64,000 bases of DNA. It comes from Gilvimarinus polysaccharolyticus (lineage in GTDB: Bacteria > Pseudomonadota > Gammaproteobacteria > Pseudomonadales > Cellvibrionaceae). Position 1 is the stretch's first letter. Every line of letters begins with the position of its first letter. The DNA lies in NCBI RefSeq assembly GCF_001187555.1, contig NZ_LFIJ01000001.1:1514078-1578077 (forward strand), read 5' to 3'. The position numbers and the translations under genes were made by a program. This document shows, one piece after another, positions 54,424 to 63,026 of this stretch. The notes beneath the pieces were generated by a model. The model did no database searches, was not told where the DNA came from, and saw only the letters and a program-made list of their open reading frames with translations.

Positions 54424-55125
54424 CTATTTGGCCACGACATCCAAAAATGAATTAATCGATAACCGCCCCGTAAGTGGATTGGAATCAGGAACAAAATGAG
54501 AATCGATACAACCCGAGTGTAAAGAGCTACGCCGGTACACCAGCATTCGATTAAACACAGCATCTTGTTTAGCAATCTGCTCAAACAACGGCGTATCACC
54601 GTTAATATAACCAGCTTGCGGCAAGTTAGGGCCATCATTTTCCGCCTCAAGAGAGCGAAAGTACTCCAGTTTACGTGCCTCGTTAATAACTTCAAAGCCG
54701 GTTTTACGGTGACGGTAAAAAGCCGTTCCCCCTAGCGGCTTACGAAACAAATAATGAACCGTAGCTAATCCATAGGCATCGAAAGAGTCTACGTGCGGAA
54801 TCCGCTGGATCAGCGCCAATTTTTCGGGAGGCGTAGTCACGAGTGAATAATGGCACATAGAAAATCGCAGCTTATCGCCCACTAAATCAAAGTATTGCCG
54901 CAACAGTGGCAAGAGCGTTACCGCTAAATAATACTGGTACGCTGGTGGCGCTACAGCTCGTAAACCAGGAAACACCACCTTAGGCTGTACAAACTCACTA
55001 GCGGCTGCCCACTTAAGCAGCAATTCCGGCTGATCAATACAATGGTCAATCACCAGCAACGGTGCTCCCTCTTGACCAAGAGAGAAGGATTGTACAGATA
55101 AGTTAGGAGGAAGTTGAAAATTCAT
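54424..55125 (-). CDS. DUF6445 protein, predicted 2-oxoglutarate/Fe(II) oxygenase fold
   Basis: A 233-residue soluble protein of the DUF6445 family, which often accompanies tryptophan-halogenase-like genes. It shows a full non-heme iron set: H111 and D113 in RIPHVDSFDAYGL, a distal H203 in RRSSLHSGCID, and R221 in LTGRLSINSF, a fit for a 2-oxoglutarate carboxylate-binding arginine. GGTAFYRHRKTGFE between them is family-typical. There is no signal peptide, so it should act in the cytosol. It precedes GH3 on the same strand, and is cut off from the halogenase by an IS remnant. The oxygenase reading is inference from motif geometry. Confidence 0.8.
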   Translation of the reverse strand: MNFQLPPNLSVQSFSLGQEGAPLLVIDHCIDQPELLLKWAAASEFVQPKVVFPGLRAVAPPAYQYYLAVTLLPLLRQYFDLVGDKLRFSMCHYSLVTTPPEKLALIQRIPHVDSFDAYGLATVHYLFRKPLGGTAFYRHRKTGFEVINEARKLEYFRSLEAENDGPNLPQAGYINGDTPLFEQIAKQDAVFNRMLVYRRSSLHSGCIDSHFVPDSNPLTGRLSINSFLDVVAK

Positions 55126-55495
55126 AAGGTAAACTCAGCCAACGAGGGCATAGATGGTCTTGCCGACTGACAATAATTGGCAATAAAGTCGTGATGCAAA
55201 GGCAGCCCTTGCACCGTTTTTTGTAACGATTCGCGTCCATGTAGTCGTGCCCAAGTTCAAAACGTTTACTCTTACTCCGAAAGACTTCTCTACACTTCGG
55301 GGTTCAGTCTAGCCATCGGCTTTAGTACTTTTTACCACTAATGATCATAGTCTTTAGTAGCATGAGCAAACCTTCCGCGTCCTGTTCGCGAACTTTATCT
55401 AGATGCTGATCATCTACTAAGTGCGACATTTTTATTAAAAAGAAGATGAACTGTAAAATTCCTGTTTTTCTCTCCCGTCAAGAAGTGAAAAGTCA
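55126..55495. other. Region between DUF6445 and the IS remnant
   Basis: 370 bases, AT-rich, no gene. The repeat AAACGTTTACTC at 55260-55271 is its main feature. TTTAGTA occurs twice near 55320-55360. The left end of the lost insertion element would lie near 55490 but no terminal inverted repeat is evident. Confidence 0.4.
55260..55271 (-). repeat. Second copy of AAACGTTTACTC
   Basis: Exact 12-base match to 54262-54273, here 135-146 bases before the DUF6445 start. The copies lie at similar distances upstream of two co-directional genes, which suggests a common regulator. Confidence 0.4.
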
Positions 55496-55945
55496 TGACA
55501 TATAAACGGCTCACCTATGAAGAAAGGATAATACTTATCACCCTTAAACAGCAAGGCTTATTCTATTAGGGCTATTACTGGCAGGCTAGGAAGACACTTA
55601 TCAACACTATATCGAGAGCTAAACGTAACCGCCAGATGGCATTGATAGTGCCTATCGAGCATTCAGGCTAATCGTCGAGCCCTAGCAAGAAGACGACTCC
55701 CTAGACGAAATAGGCACTACTCGAACAGTGACCTTTATAACTATTCGAAAACTCTTAACGAAAAAGTGGGCGCCGGAGCAGGTGGTCGAGCAAATACGTC
55801 GTCAAAAGCTGATGCCGCGATTAAGGAGCCATAAAACTATTCATCAACACATATGGCAAGACAAGGCTGAGAGCGGCTCTCTTGAGAAATATTTAAGGCA
55901 ACCTCCAAGCAACGCAGAAAACGCTACAAAATCAATGAATGCATT
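55496..55945 (+). pseudogene. Decayed IS30-family transposase
   Basis: Broken pieces of an IS30 transposase read in order across several frames. From the ATG at 55496 comes MTYKRLTYEERIILITLKQQ, the N-terminal helix; then LGRHLSTLYRELN (from 55586) in another frame, the HTH; then LLTKKWAPEQVVEQIRRQK and SHKTIHQHIWQDKA (55740-55866); and finally KQRRKRYK near 55904-55927. Several stops and at least three frame changes separate them, and the DDE catalytic part is missing. It is a fossil insertion, not active. It lies between DUF6445 and the halogenase operon, on the opposite strand. Confidence 0.8.
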
Positions 55946-55991
55946 CAGATAATTATTGCGTGAATAATGTTTTTATATACCCCACTGAAAA

Positions 55992-57473
55992 TCACACTCT
56001 ATTGCAATACCTTTTAATAAAATCCTCATGCATCGACATCATCGCGATATTGTCATCAACCTCTGCCGCAATGCTGCCTAAAAAGTTTTGCAGTCCCGAT
56101 TCTGGCATCAGTGCCACCATGGGATGATATGACGAAGGGACAACTCCCTGCCCTAGCATAACCTGAGTCCATGAGTCCAACCGAAATAATTCACCTTCGA
56201 CTTGATTTGATCTGCCAAAATCTTTAAAAAGGTCCATACGATGTTTCAGACCATATGGAATTTCCATATCCTTGCAATAACGCCAAAATGGGCTATCGTC
56301 ACGCTCAGTCGCCTTATAATGTAAAATGATAAAGTCTCTAATTCTTTCGTATTCACTTTCAGCTTGATTGTTATACTCATCGACGATTGACTGCTTAATC
56401 CCGCCATGTGGAAACAATTGCAGCAAGCGAGTTACAGCAGTCATTATCATATGAATACTGGTAGACTCCAGCGGTTCCAAAAAGCCAGAAGCCAACCCCA
56501 TCGCAATACAATTTTTATTCCAGGATTTTTTTCGCCTACCCGTTTTAAACTTAATAACTCTAGGTTCGGTAAGAGTTTTCCCCTCAACACTTGAAAGCAA
56601 CATATCTTTCGCTTCATCATTAGACATATGACGACCAGAGAAAACCATGCCGTTTCCGACTCGACTCTGCAAAGGTATTTTCCAGCGCCAACCTGCATGG
56701 TGAGCAATCGATTTTGTATAAGGCGTAGGCGGCTCAGTAGGCTCAGTTTGAATTGCAATAGCCGTATCGCAAGGCAACCAATGCCCCCACTCCTCGAATC
56801 CGGTTTGCAAAGTCTGCTCAATCAACAAGCCTTTCATACCGGTACAATCAATAAATAAATCTCCGACCAACTCTTGCCCTGACTCCAGCTGTAATGAGGT
56901 GATACAACCAGAATCAGGGTTTTGATTTATCTGGGCTATTTTCCCTTCAACCCTTTTAACACCACAAGCTTCAGCACGCTCCCTAAGAAAACTGGCGTAG
57001 CGTCCAGCATCAAGATGAAATGCATAATTTATTTTGGACTGACTATTTAAAGAGAAGCGCCCTTGTAAGGCTGCTTTATATTCGAGACAATAATCACCAA
57101 ATTCACCTGCAACCCCTAACTCTCGACCTCGAAGCCAAAAATGGATAAAGTCGGTAATTATAGTTTGCTTACCCGTAACACCAAAAGAATGAAAATATTT
57201 TTCGCCGATTTGTTTCCAGTTTTCGAATTGAATACCAAGCTTAAAAGTAGCATTTGTTGCTCTCACAAACTCTTGCTCATTAATACCCAACAATCGATGA
57301 AATGTTCTCATAGGTGGAATAGTAGCTTCGCCGACACCAACTGTCCCTATCTCCTGAGACTCCACTAATATTATATCGAGCAACTCTCCCATTTGATGAG
57401 ACATCGCCGCGGCCGCAATCCAGCCCGCCGTGCCACCTCCTGCAATCACCACTTTAGTCTTGCCACCTGACAT
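55992..57473 (-). CDS. Flavin-dependent tryptophan-halogenase-like enzyme
   Basis: A 493-residue enzyme from the ATG at 57473 (GGGAAG seven bases upstream). It has the FAD motif VIAGGGTAGWIAAAAM (residues 9-24), GVGEATIPPMRTF, the catalytic lysine K78 in NATFKLGIQF, the halogenase signature GWRWKIP (261-267) that blocks monooxygenation, and E336-S337 in FLEPLESTSIH, the pair that positions substrate and chloride in PrnA/RebH. All core residues for making and guiding hypohalous acid are present. Whether the substrate is tryptophan, another indole or a larger molecule is unknown. It needs a flavin reductase, not seen here. It ends the SapC-cupin-halogenase operon. Confidence 0.93.
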   Translation of the reverse strand: MSGGKTKVVIAGGGTAGWIAAAAMSHQMGELLDIILVESQEIGTVGVGEATIPPMRTFHRLLGINEQEFVRATNATFKLGIQFENWKQIGEKYFHSFGVTGKQTIITDFIHFWLRGRELGVAGEFGDYCLEYKAALQGRFSLNSQSKINYAFHLDAGRYASFLRERAEACGVKRVEGKIAQINQNPDSGCITSLQLESGQELVGDLFIDCTGMKGLLIEQTLQTGFEEWGHWLPCDTAIAIQTEPTEPPTPYTKSIAHHAGWRWKIPLQSRVGNGMVFSGRHMSNDEAKDMLLSSVEGKTLTEPRVIKFKTGRRKKSWNKNCIAMGLASGFLEPLESTSIHMIMTAVTRLLQLFPHGGIKQSIVDEYNNQAESEYERIRDFIILHYKATERDDSPFWRYCKDMEIPYGLKHRMDLFKDFGRSNQVEGELFRLDSWTQVMLGQGVVPSSYHPMVALMPESGLQNFLGSIAAEVDDNIAMMSMHEDFIKRYCNRV

Positions 57474-57499
57474 TTTTCGACTTCCCATATCTATTGATA

Positions 57500-58525
57500 T
57501 CAACGATTTAATTTATTGATAAGCAAAGCCCTTAATTTTCTGGCTCCCAGCCTATCCAAAGTATTTAAAAAACCTCTCGACTTTAACGGAAGGTGTGTGT
57601 GGGATTTTTCAGGACCATTAAAAATATAATACTCGAAAATGTGTCTCCAAGCCTCTCGCTCATGGACAGATTTATCTCTAATTCCGAGCATCGCAAAATG
57701 GAGAGCATTCATACCGGAGGTCAAGAACGCTGGCGCATCCTCCCACCAGTAATTCACTAAAATATTGTAGGGCGCCAACCCCTCTACATGGTGCCACCAC
57801 ATGGCCGGCACAAATAAGGCATCGCCAGGCTCTAGGTCAACGACTTGGGCAACCAAAAGTGCCTCTTTAAATCGAGGAAACTTTTCAAAGTCGGGATTCT
57901 TAAAATCCACCAAACTAATGACCTGCCCACCAGGTGTTGGATCAAACGGGCCAGGGTAAAGGTTATCTATCTGATCGGGGGGGAAAAGCGTAAATCTACG
58001 CTTACCTGCAATACAGCATGCAATATTATCTAATGCGTCAAAATGACATGTGGCAGTAGTTTTACCACCGATCCAAATACTAACTCGTTCATTCAAAGCT
58101 TCAGGATGTTTATTCCGCGGGATCACCAGATCATTCGCATCGCAAAACCCAGGAAAATGCGTACTGATTATATTGGACGCAATGTAATACGCAGGAGCAT
58201 CTAATTTATCCGCCCCCTCCAAAATAGCATCTAGAGTTTCATCAATATACCCTTTAAAGCTCTCATAATTGAGTTCAGTACAATCTTCGTTGTAAAACAT
58301 TCTTCCTTTGTTTTGGGGAGGAATTTTACATACAACAGTTGGAGTGTCGTTGTAAAATTTTTTTAAATAATCAACAGACGCCCTATCGGAAATTTTCCCT
58401 GCATTGACTGCGGGCCAATCACTAACCATTTGCTTAAAAAGGACCGGCTCCGCAGAATTAATTACATTACGCGGAATGTTCTTCGAATTAATTCCATTCA
58501 GTACTTTTATTTTCTTCAAAGTCAA
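57500..58525 (-). CDS. Cupin-like JmjC-domain protein
   Basis: A 341-residue protein of the cupin-8/JmjC group (FIH/TYW5-like). Iron ligands H161 and D163 lie in TATCHFDALDNIACC, K175 in AGKRRFTLFPP fits a 2-oxoglutarate contact, and the distal histidine is H245 or H246 in VPAMWWHHVEGL. The N-terminal VLFKQMVSDWPAV block is typical. The start is TTG at 58525, overlapping the SapC-1 stop (TTGA), with GGAG upstream. The halogenase starts 26 bases after its stop. Tight coupling implies that the three proteins act together. Cytosolic, no signal peptide. Confidence 0.88.
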   Translation of the reverse strand: MTLKKIKVLNGINSKNIPRNVINSAEPVLFKQMVSDWPAVNAGKISDRASVDYLKKFYNDTPTVVCKIPPQNKGRMFYNEDCTELNYESFKGYIDETLDAILEGADKLDAPAYYIASNIISTHFPGFCDANDLVIPRNKHPEALNERVSIWIGGKTTATCHFDALDNIACCIAGKRRFTLFPPDQIDNLYPGPFDPTPGGQVISLVDFKNPDFEKFPRFKEALLVAQVVDLEPGDALFVPAMWWHHVEGLAPYNILVNYWWEDAPAFLTSGMNALHFAMLGIRDKSVHEREAWRHIFEYYIFNGPEKSHTHLPLKSRGFLNTLDRLGARKLRALLINKLNR

Positions 58526-59283
58526 TTAGCGTCTCCGCCCGCCACAAGCTTACGATTCTTCCAATCAATTAGCTTTCCAACATTGGACATAGATGTAAGA
58601 ATAAAATAGGCTGCCTGAAGAAAACCTAATTTATTAAGCTCCGCTAATGCTTCTGCACTGAGCCGAGATAATTTTTCAGCATTAATTGTTTCAAACCGAC
58701 TGATCTTTAACTTGCTTCGATCTAAAAACTCTATATCCAGCGTGACTGGCTCGAGCAAATCATACTTATTAAACGCCTCAAACATTAATTTCGTCAGGTG
58801 CACACCGTCATTAATAGTGTTCAAAGCGCTTGTAATATAATCAAGATACGGGCTCTGCCCACCATTTTGCAAAAACAACTCTTGGCCGTTATCACAGTTT
58901 ACCTTGGGGTGCTCCATATCGATGTGCACGACAGGGTTCTGCTTCTCTACGCCTGCATCACGCTGAGCTCCAATTGAAAAAGGTCCTCTAGCCATAGCCG
59001 CCGGAACATATTCAGCGCGCCACCCCAGATGCTTTTGGCTTGTCGAATCGTGCCCTATCAAAAACAAATTTTCATCTTTTTGCAGCCCAAAAAACACAAC
59101 TGCCTGATACTCACCAGTTTCTGAGTCTTTACGGCACAGTATTGGATATTCTTTTTGAACCTCGGATAATTCAGTCATAAATGTCACTGTGTTGCTCACA
59201 TTATCACCGAGCTCGGCTGAAAATTTTGCATCCACCTTCAAACATTCATGAGTAATGTTATTTAATAATTCGATTTTTTGCAT
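58522..59283 (-). CDS. SapC family protein 1
   Basis: A 253-residue protein of the SapC family, named after a Campylobacter S-layer-locus gene but common beside TonB receptors and halogenases in marine Proteobacteria. Typical blocks are FMTELSEVQKEYPILCRKDSETGEYQ split at 35-60, NLFLIGHDSTSQKHLGWRAEYVPA and ARGPFSIG. There is no signal peptide or membrane span. The role is unknown. It heads the operon with the cupin and the halogenase; only 51 bases separate it from a strong terminator behind TonB receptor 2. Confidence 0.88.
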   Translation of the reverse strand: MQKIELLNNITHECLKVDAKFSAELGDNVSNTVTFMTELSEVQKEYPILCRKDSETGEYQAVVFFGLQKDENLFLIGHDSTSQKHLGWRAEYVPAAMARGPFSIGAQRDAGVEKQNPVVHIDMEHPKVNCDNGQELFLQNGGQSPYLDYITSALNTINDGVHLTKLMFEAFNKYDLLEPVTLDIEFLDRSKLKISRFETINAEKLSRLSAEALAELNKLGFLQAAYFILTSMSNVGKLIDWKNRKLVAGGDAN

Positions 59284-59317
59284 TTAAACCTACCGGCTTA
59301 CGTGAACGACAAAAGGT

Positions 59318-59323
59318 ATCATA
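59318..59323 (-). promoter_or_regulatory. Candidate -10 for the SapC-cupin-halogenase operon
   Basis: TATGAT on the minus strand lies 35 bases before the SapC-1 ATG, directly after the terminator T-run. The -35 region would fall inside the terminator and has no consensus, so either an activator helps or transcription comes through the terminator. Confidence 0.3.
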
Positions 59324-59334
59324 TAAATTGAGCT

Positions 59335-59366
59335 AAAAAAAGAGTCGCCTAGGCGACTCTTTTTCC
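59335..59366 (-). terminator. Terminator after TonB receptor 2
   Basis: GAGTCGCC-TAGGCGACTC is a perfect palindrome with A7 and T5 flanks, 25 bases past the receptor stop. It separates the receptor from the SapC-cupin-halogenase operon. Confidence 0.88.
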
Positions 59367-59390
59367 ATCAAACAGCCTTTAAGTAAAAAC

Positions 59391-62300
59391 TTAGAAACTG
59401 TAACGAGCGCCTAATTGATAGCGAGCCCCCAAATCATCATAGCCCCACATCATGTTTTCATTGCGAGCATGTTCACGACGATCTTCTCCGGTCAAGTTTA
59501 TACCTTCAAAAGATACAGCCAAATTGTCCGTGACGTTATAAGTAACATTCAAGTCCAATTGTGAATAAGCTTCAATGTATCCAGGGTTATTAGAGCCTGC
59601 ACCAGTTCTGTTCAAGAACTTATCGCGCCAGTTGTATGCCAGACGAGATTCAAAACCAAAGTTTTCATACATCAACACCAAGTTTGCAGTATCACTAAGA
59701 CCTAACAATGCAAACTGATCCGAAGTAATGTCCAAATTGTCGAATTTCACGTCACCTCTTACGATGGTGTAGTTAGCTTGAACGCCAAAGCCGGTCTCAC
59801 CAAAGAAGTGTTGCACGGCAAACTCGGCACCGTAAAGTTTCGCCTCACGGTTGTTAACGGTAGTGCTAAACTCATATTCCAACAATGGATCGTCGGCATT
59901 CGGAGTAATGAACTCATACCCAGCCTGATCATTGTAATCAGATACCAATGCAGCACTAAAATCAGAAGGGTCTTGATTTGGATTAGCCAATATCTGCATC
60001 ATTGTATAAAGATTAGCGTTATCAAGAGGCACCCCGATATCTTCTAGCGCGGCTTTCGCTGCCAACGCCCTCGGGCCAGAAGTTTGGTCTCGAGCATCAA
60101 ACGTTTGCGTTGTGATCTCTGTTCCCGTGAAATTAATAACACGTTTTTCAAATAAACCGACTGACGCATAGCTTGCACCATCAAAATACCACTCGATAGA
60201 CACATCATAATTGCTTGACTCAAGCGGCTTCAACTGTGGGTTTTGTCCTGTTGCTTGAACAGTAGTACCAGCATTCAGGGTTGAACCATTGGGCTGACCA
60301 AACGAAACCACCGACCCCAAACTCCCTAAACCAGGACGTGCAATGGTTTTGCTGTAAGACATTCTACCTATCAGGTCATCCGAAAAGTTAACGGAAAAGT
60401 CCAAGCTTGGTAACAGCACGTCATAACTTTGTCCGTCAACAGTTGGGGTGTCCGGAGACGCACTAACAGCAGTGAAGTCGTTATCCGACGACCATATATA
60501 GTAAGCCAACGGAGGGGTTTCTGAAGATGAGACTTGGTCAGTTTCTTCATAACGCAAACCTGCGAGCATGTTAACTTCAAAATCAGCTAACTGACCAACA
60601 GTGCCAAACTGGAAATAGACAGCATCCGTATCTTCTTGGATATTGTTATTACTCTTACTGTTTCGAACGCCACTTGGGTCTTCTGCATTCTCCACGCCAA
60701 CATAAGCGTTTTGACCGCTGTACTCCCCTACGAGAAAATCAGCTAATACGCGTGCGTCGGCTCGAAAGCCGATATGCGGTGAATTGCCAGTGCTCGGATC
60801 ATCAAACTCGCCGGCCACATCGAAAGGCTCAAAGGAGCCATCGGGGAACTCGCCAGGCGCTGAAGCACCCCAGCCACCCAACACCTGATTGTTATTACCA
60901 TTATAGCTAATGGTGTTTGAGTTCATTTCACGACGCTCAAGACCAAAATCAAAACGGCTGCCATTATCGAATTCCCAATTGGCATCCAGCTTAATTTGAT
61001 CTACTTCAGACAATTGCTCAACAGAGAACACACGCAATACCGAAGAACTGAGGTTTTCTTCCAAATCGGCGCCGAGAGTGTGGGTCCAGTTGGGGATATC
61101 GGCACCACTGAATTGCCAGCTAGCCCCAGTTTTGACGGTAGAGCCAATACCTACATCCAGCTCACCTGAGTGACCTGGGCCGGTGGGCAGACTCTCCATG
61201 GTGGAGCTGTGAGCATCAAGGCTTACGGTCAGTTGATCGTTGACTGCCCACTCTACGTTCAGGCCGGTTGACTCCAGAGTATCTTCCTGTGAACGATATT
61301 GTTGAGAGAAACCCACATCTCTCGTAGAAGGGCTATAGCTCTCGGTGATAAAAATTGGCGTCTTAATAGTTGAATCATCAAATTCAACACTCTCAATAAA
61401 TCCACCATTTTGAACCCAAGTGGTTACTTCGCCGCGGTGCTCAGTCTGATTAGTTTGCGCGAAGGTGTAGTCCAAACTGGCAGTCAAACTATCAATAGGT
61501 CTGAACTGGAATGTAAGTTGTGCATTGGTACGATCGCGTTGACGGTCGGAGAATGTGTAACGAACATCGTTAGGGCGAGAGTAAAGCTCACCAACCTCTG
61601 GCGCATTCACGAATACGTCACTGCTTGCTGGGTTATCATAAATGGTTTGCGTATCACCCGCCCCCCATTCTGCAACTGACCAATCGTTAACGGTAGCGCC
61701 CGTGAAGCCTGAGTCACGTTCTGAATAGCTTGCACTCAAAGACACACCAAACATACCATCGTCATCAGACCAGCTGAATATACCAGAAACTTCAGGAGTC
61801 ACATCATCGCCGGTGCGATTAGTGGTATCCATTATCGCTTTACCACCGACACTTACTTTAAGACCTGGATTATCTAACGGCTTGGAAGTTTTAACGTTTA
61901 CTGTTGCACCAATACCACCCGTCGCGATATTAGCTTTGCTGGTTTTGTATACCTCTACACCAGAAACTGCATCTGCAGACAAGTTAGCGAAATCAAATGC
62001 ACGGGAGTTACCCCCACGTGTCGAGGCATCGGCACCTGAGCTACCACCGTAGGCACTACCCGTTGGAAGGGTTCTTCCGTTCAGGGTAACCATGTTTAAG
62101 TCAGGGCCAAAACCACGGACGGTTATTTGTGAGCCTTCACCGTTATTACGATTGATTGAAACACCTGTAATACGCTGCAGAGACTCCGCAAGGTTGGTAT
62201 CGGGGAATTTACCGATGTCTTCGGCAGAAATAGCATCCACAACACCCGAGGAATCACGCTTAATATCCATCGAGCGCTCAAGCGAGGCACGGATACCCGT

Positions 62301-62426
62301 AACAACGACCTCCTCCAGCGTTCCTTCTTGATCTTGGGCTTGGGCAAGCTGCCCCATACTAACCATTGCAGCCGAAGCGACCGCTGAAGCTATCAATTTC
62401 TTTTTAAAGTTAGATGTTTTATACAT
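59391..62426 (-). CDS. TonB-dependent receptor 2 (Xanthomonas/Caulobacter type)
   Basis: A 1011-residue receptor with the same signal-peptide style as receptor 1 (MYKTSNFKKKLIASAVASA, cleavage AQA/Q at 30-31). The plug has LEEVVVTGIRASLERSMDIK, SGVVDAISAEDIGKFPDTN, SLQRITGVSINRNNGEG and ITVRGFGPDLNMVTLNGR; the barrel ends in YQLGARYSF. The VTGIRASLERS spelling is the commonest form of the TIGR01782 class. It lies between SapC-2 and SapC-1, so each receptor-side gene is flanked by a SapC. AAGGAGAG precedes the ATG. Confidence 0.94.
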   Translation of the reverse strand: MYKTSNFKKKLIASAVASAAMVSMGQLAQAQDQEGTLEEVVVTGIRASLERSMDIKRDSSGVVDAISAEDIGKFPDTNLAESLQRITGVSINRNNGEGSQITVRGFGPDLNMVTLNGRTLPTGSAYGGSSGADASTRGGNSRAFDFANLSADAVSGVEVYKTSKANIATGGIGATVNVKTSKPLDNPGLKVSVGGKAIMDTTNRTGDDVTPEVSGIFSWSDDDGMFGVSLSASYSERDSGFTGATVNDWSVAEWGAGDTQTIYDNPASSDVFVNAPEVGELYSRPNDVRYTFSDRQRDRTNAQLTFQFRPIDSLTASLDYTFAQTNQTEHRGEVTTWVQNGGFIESVEFDDSTIKTPIFITESYSPSTRDVGFSQQYRSQEDTLESTGLNVEWAVNDQLTVSLDAHSSTMESLPTGPGHSGELDVGIGSTVKTGASWQFSGADIPNWTHTLGADLEENLSSSVLRVFSVEQLSEVDQIKLDANWEFDNGSRFDFGLERREMNSNTISYNGNNNQVLGGWGASAPGEFPDGSFEPFDVAGEFDDPSTGNSPHIGFRADARVLADFLVGEYSGQNAYVGVENAEDPSGVRNSKSNNNIQEDTDAVYFQFGTVGQLADFEVNMLAGLRYEETDQVSSSETPPLAYYIWSSDNDFTAVSASPDTPTVDGQSYDVLLPSLDFSVNFSDDLIGRMSYSKTIARPGLGSLGSVVSFGQPNGSTLNAGTTVQATGQNPQLKPLESSNYDVSIEWYFDGASYASVGLFEKRVINFTGTEITTQTFDARDQTSGPRALAAKAALEDIGVPLDNANLYTMMQILANPNQDPSDFSAALVSDYNDQAGYEFITPNADDPLLEYEFSTTVNNREAKLYGAEFAVQHFFGETGFGVQANYTIVRGDVKFDNLDITSDQFALLGLSDTANLVLMYENFGFESRLAYNWRDKFLNRTGAGSNNPGYIEAYSQLDLNVTYNVTDNLAVSFEGINLTGEDRREHARNENMMWGYDDLGARYQLGARYSF

Positions 62427-62613
62427 GAAGCTCTCCTTTTATTATTAATTCGGTACAGCACATACCCTTTCAAGCCAAAATAAACGTTGTGCAGGATGAG
62501 TTAACAGGCTTATGACTTCGCTTCGAGTCTAGGGCAATACCTCTTGCAAGCTTCATAAGTCCAATTTACAACTCAACCTATTAGTCAAATTGACACTAAG
62601 GGCATGTAAACTT

Positions 62614-62626
62614 ACGTTATTAACGT
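62614..62626 (-). promoter_or_regulatory. Palindrome upstream of TonB receptor 2
   Basis: ACGTTA-T-TAACGT is a perfect palindrome around one base, 188-200 bases before the receptor ATG. Its ACGTT core recalls the ACGTTTAAACGT site before GH3, at a similar distance. Operator function is inferred. Confidence 0.4.
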
Positions 62627-62985
62627 CAAGGATTCAACTGTTTTTTACCTTAATAGGTAAAAGTTCCTTAGCTTTTAAAAAAAGAGTGTAACTGGCGACA
62701 AAACAAGCTTTTGGAGGCCATTAAAGGCTAGATAAACTGAATAAAAAAGCGATCCTATAGAACTGAACAGAGCTAAGATTTACCGCAGAAAGAGAGGTAA
62801 CACAAGATTAAAGACACAATGAAGTCTGACTGAGGGGACACAAAAGTACATTTAGCATCACTGCGGCGTTATCGCAGCAAAATGATAATAAAGAAGTGGT
62901 ATTAATAGGTATTTGAAAAGACTAGCAAGGCGAAACTAACCACCATAACCATGCAGTGCGTATCAGCATAGACGCGGATAATTTT

Positions 62986-63026
62986 CGCCTTCGCGGTATA
63001 GACAAATACGATATACTGCGAAGGCG
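62986..63026 (-). repeat. Long inverted repeat after SapC-2
   Basis: CGCCTTCGCGGTATA and TATACTGCGAAGGCG form a 15-base-pair stem with one G/T mismatch around an 11-base loop, 50 bases past the SapC-2 stop. It is GC-rich in an AT-rich gap and has no T-run. It could end or stabilise the SapC-2 mRNA, or be a REP-like element. Confidence 0.55.

Noticed and set aside
47946-62426. Natural-product gene cluster of NRPS/PKS type around the halogenase
   Set aside because: No adenylation, ketosynthase, carrier-protein or terpene-synthase gene is present; the neighbours are receptors, SapC, a cupin and a glycosidase.
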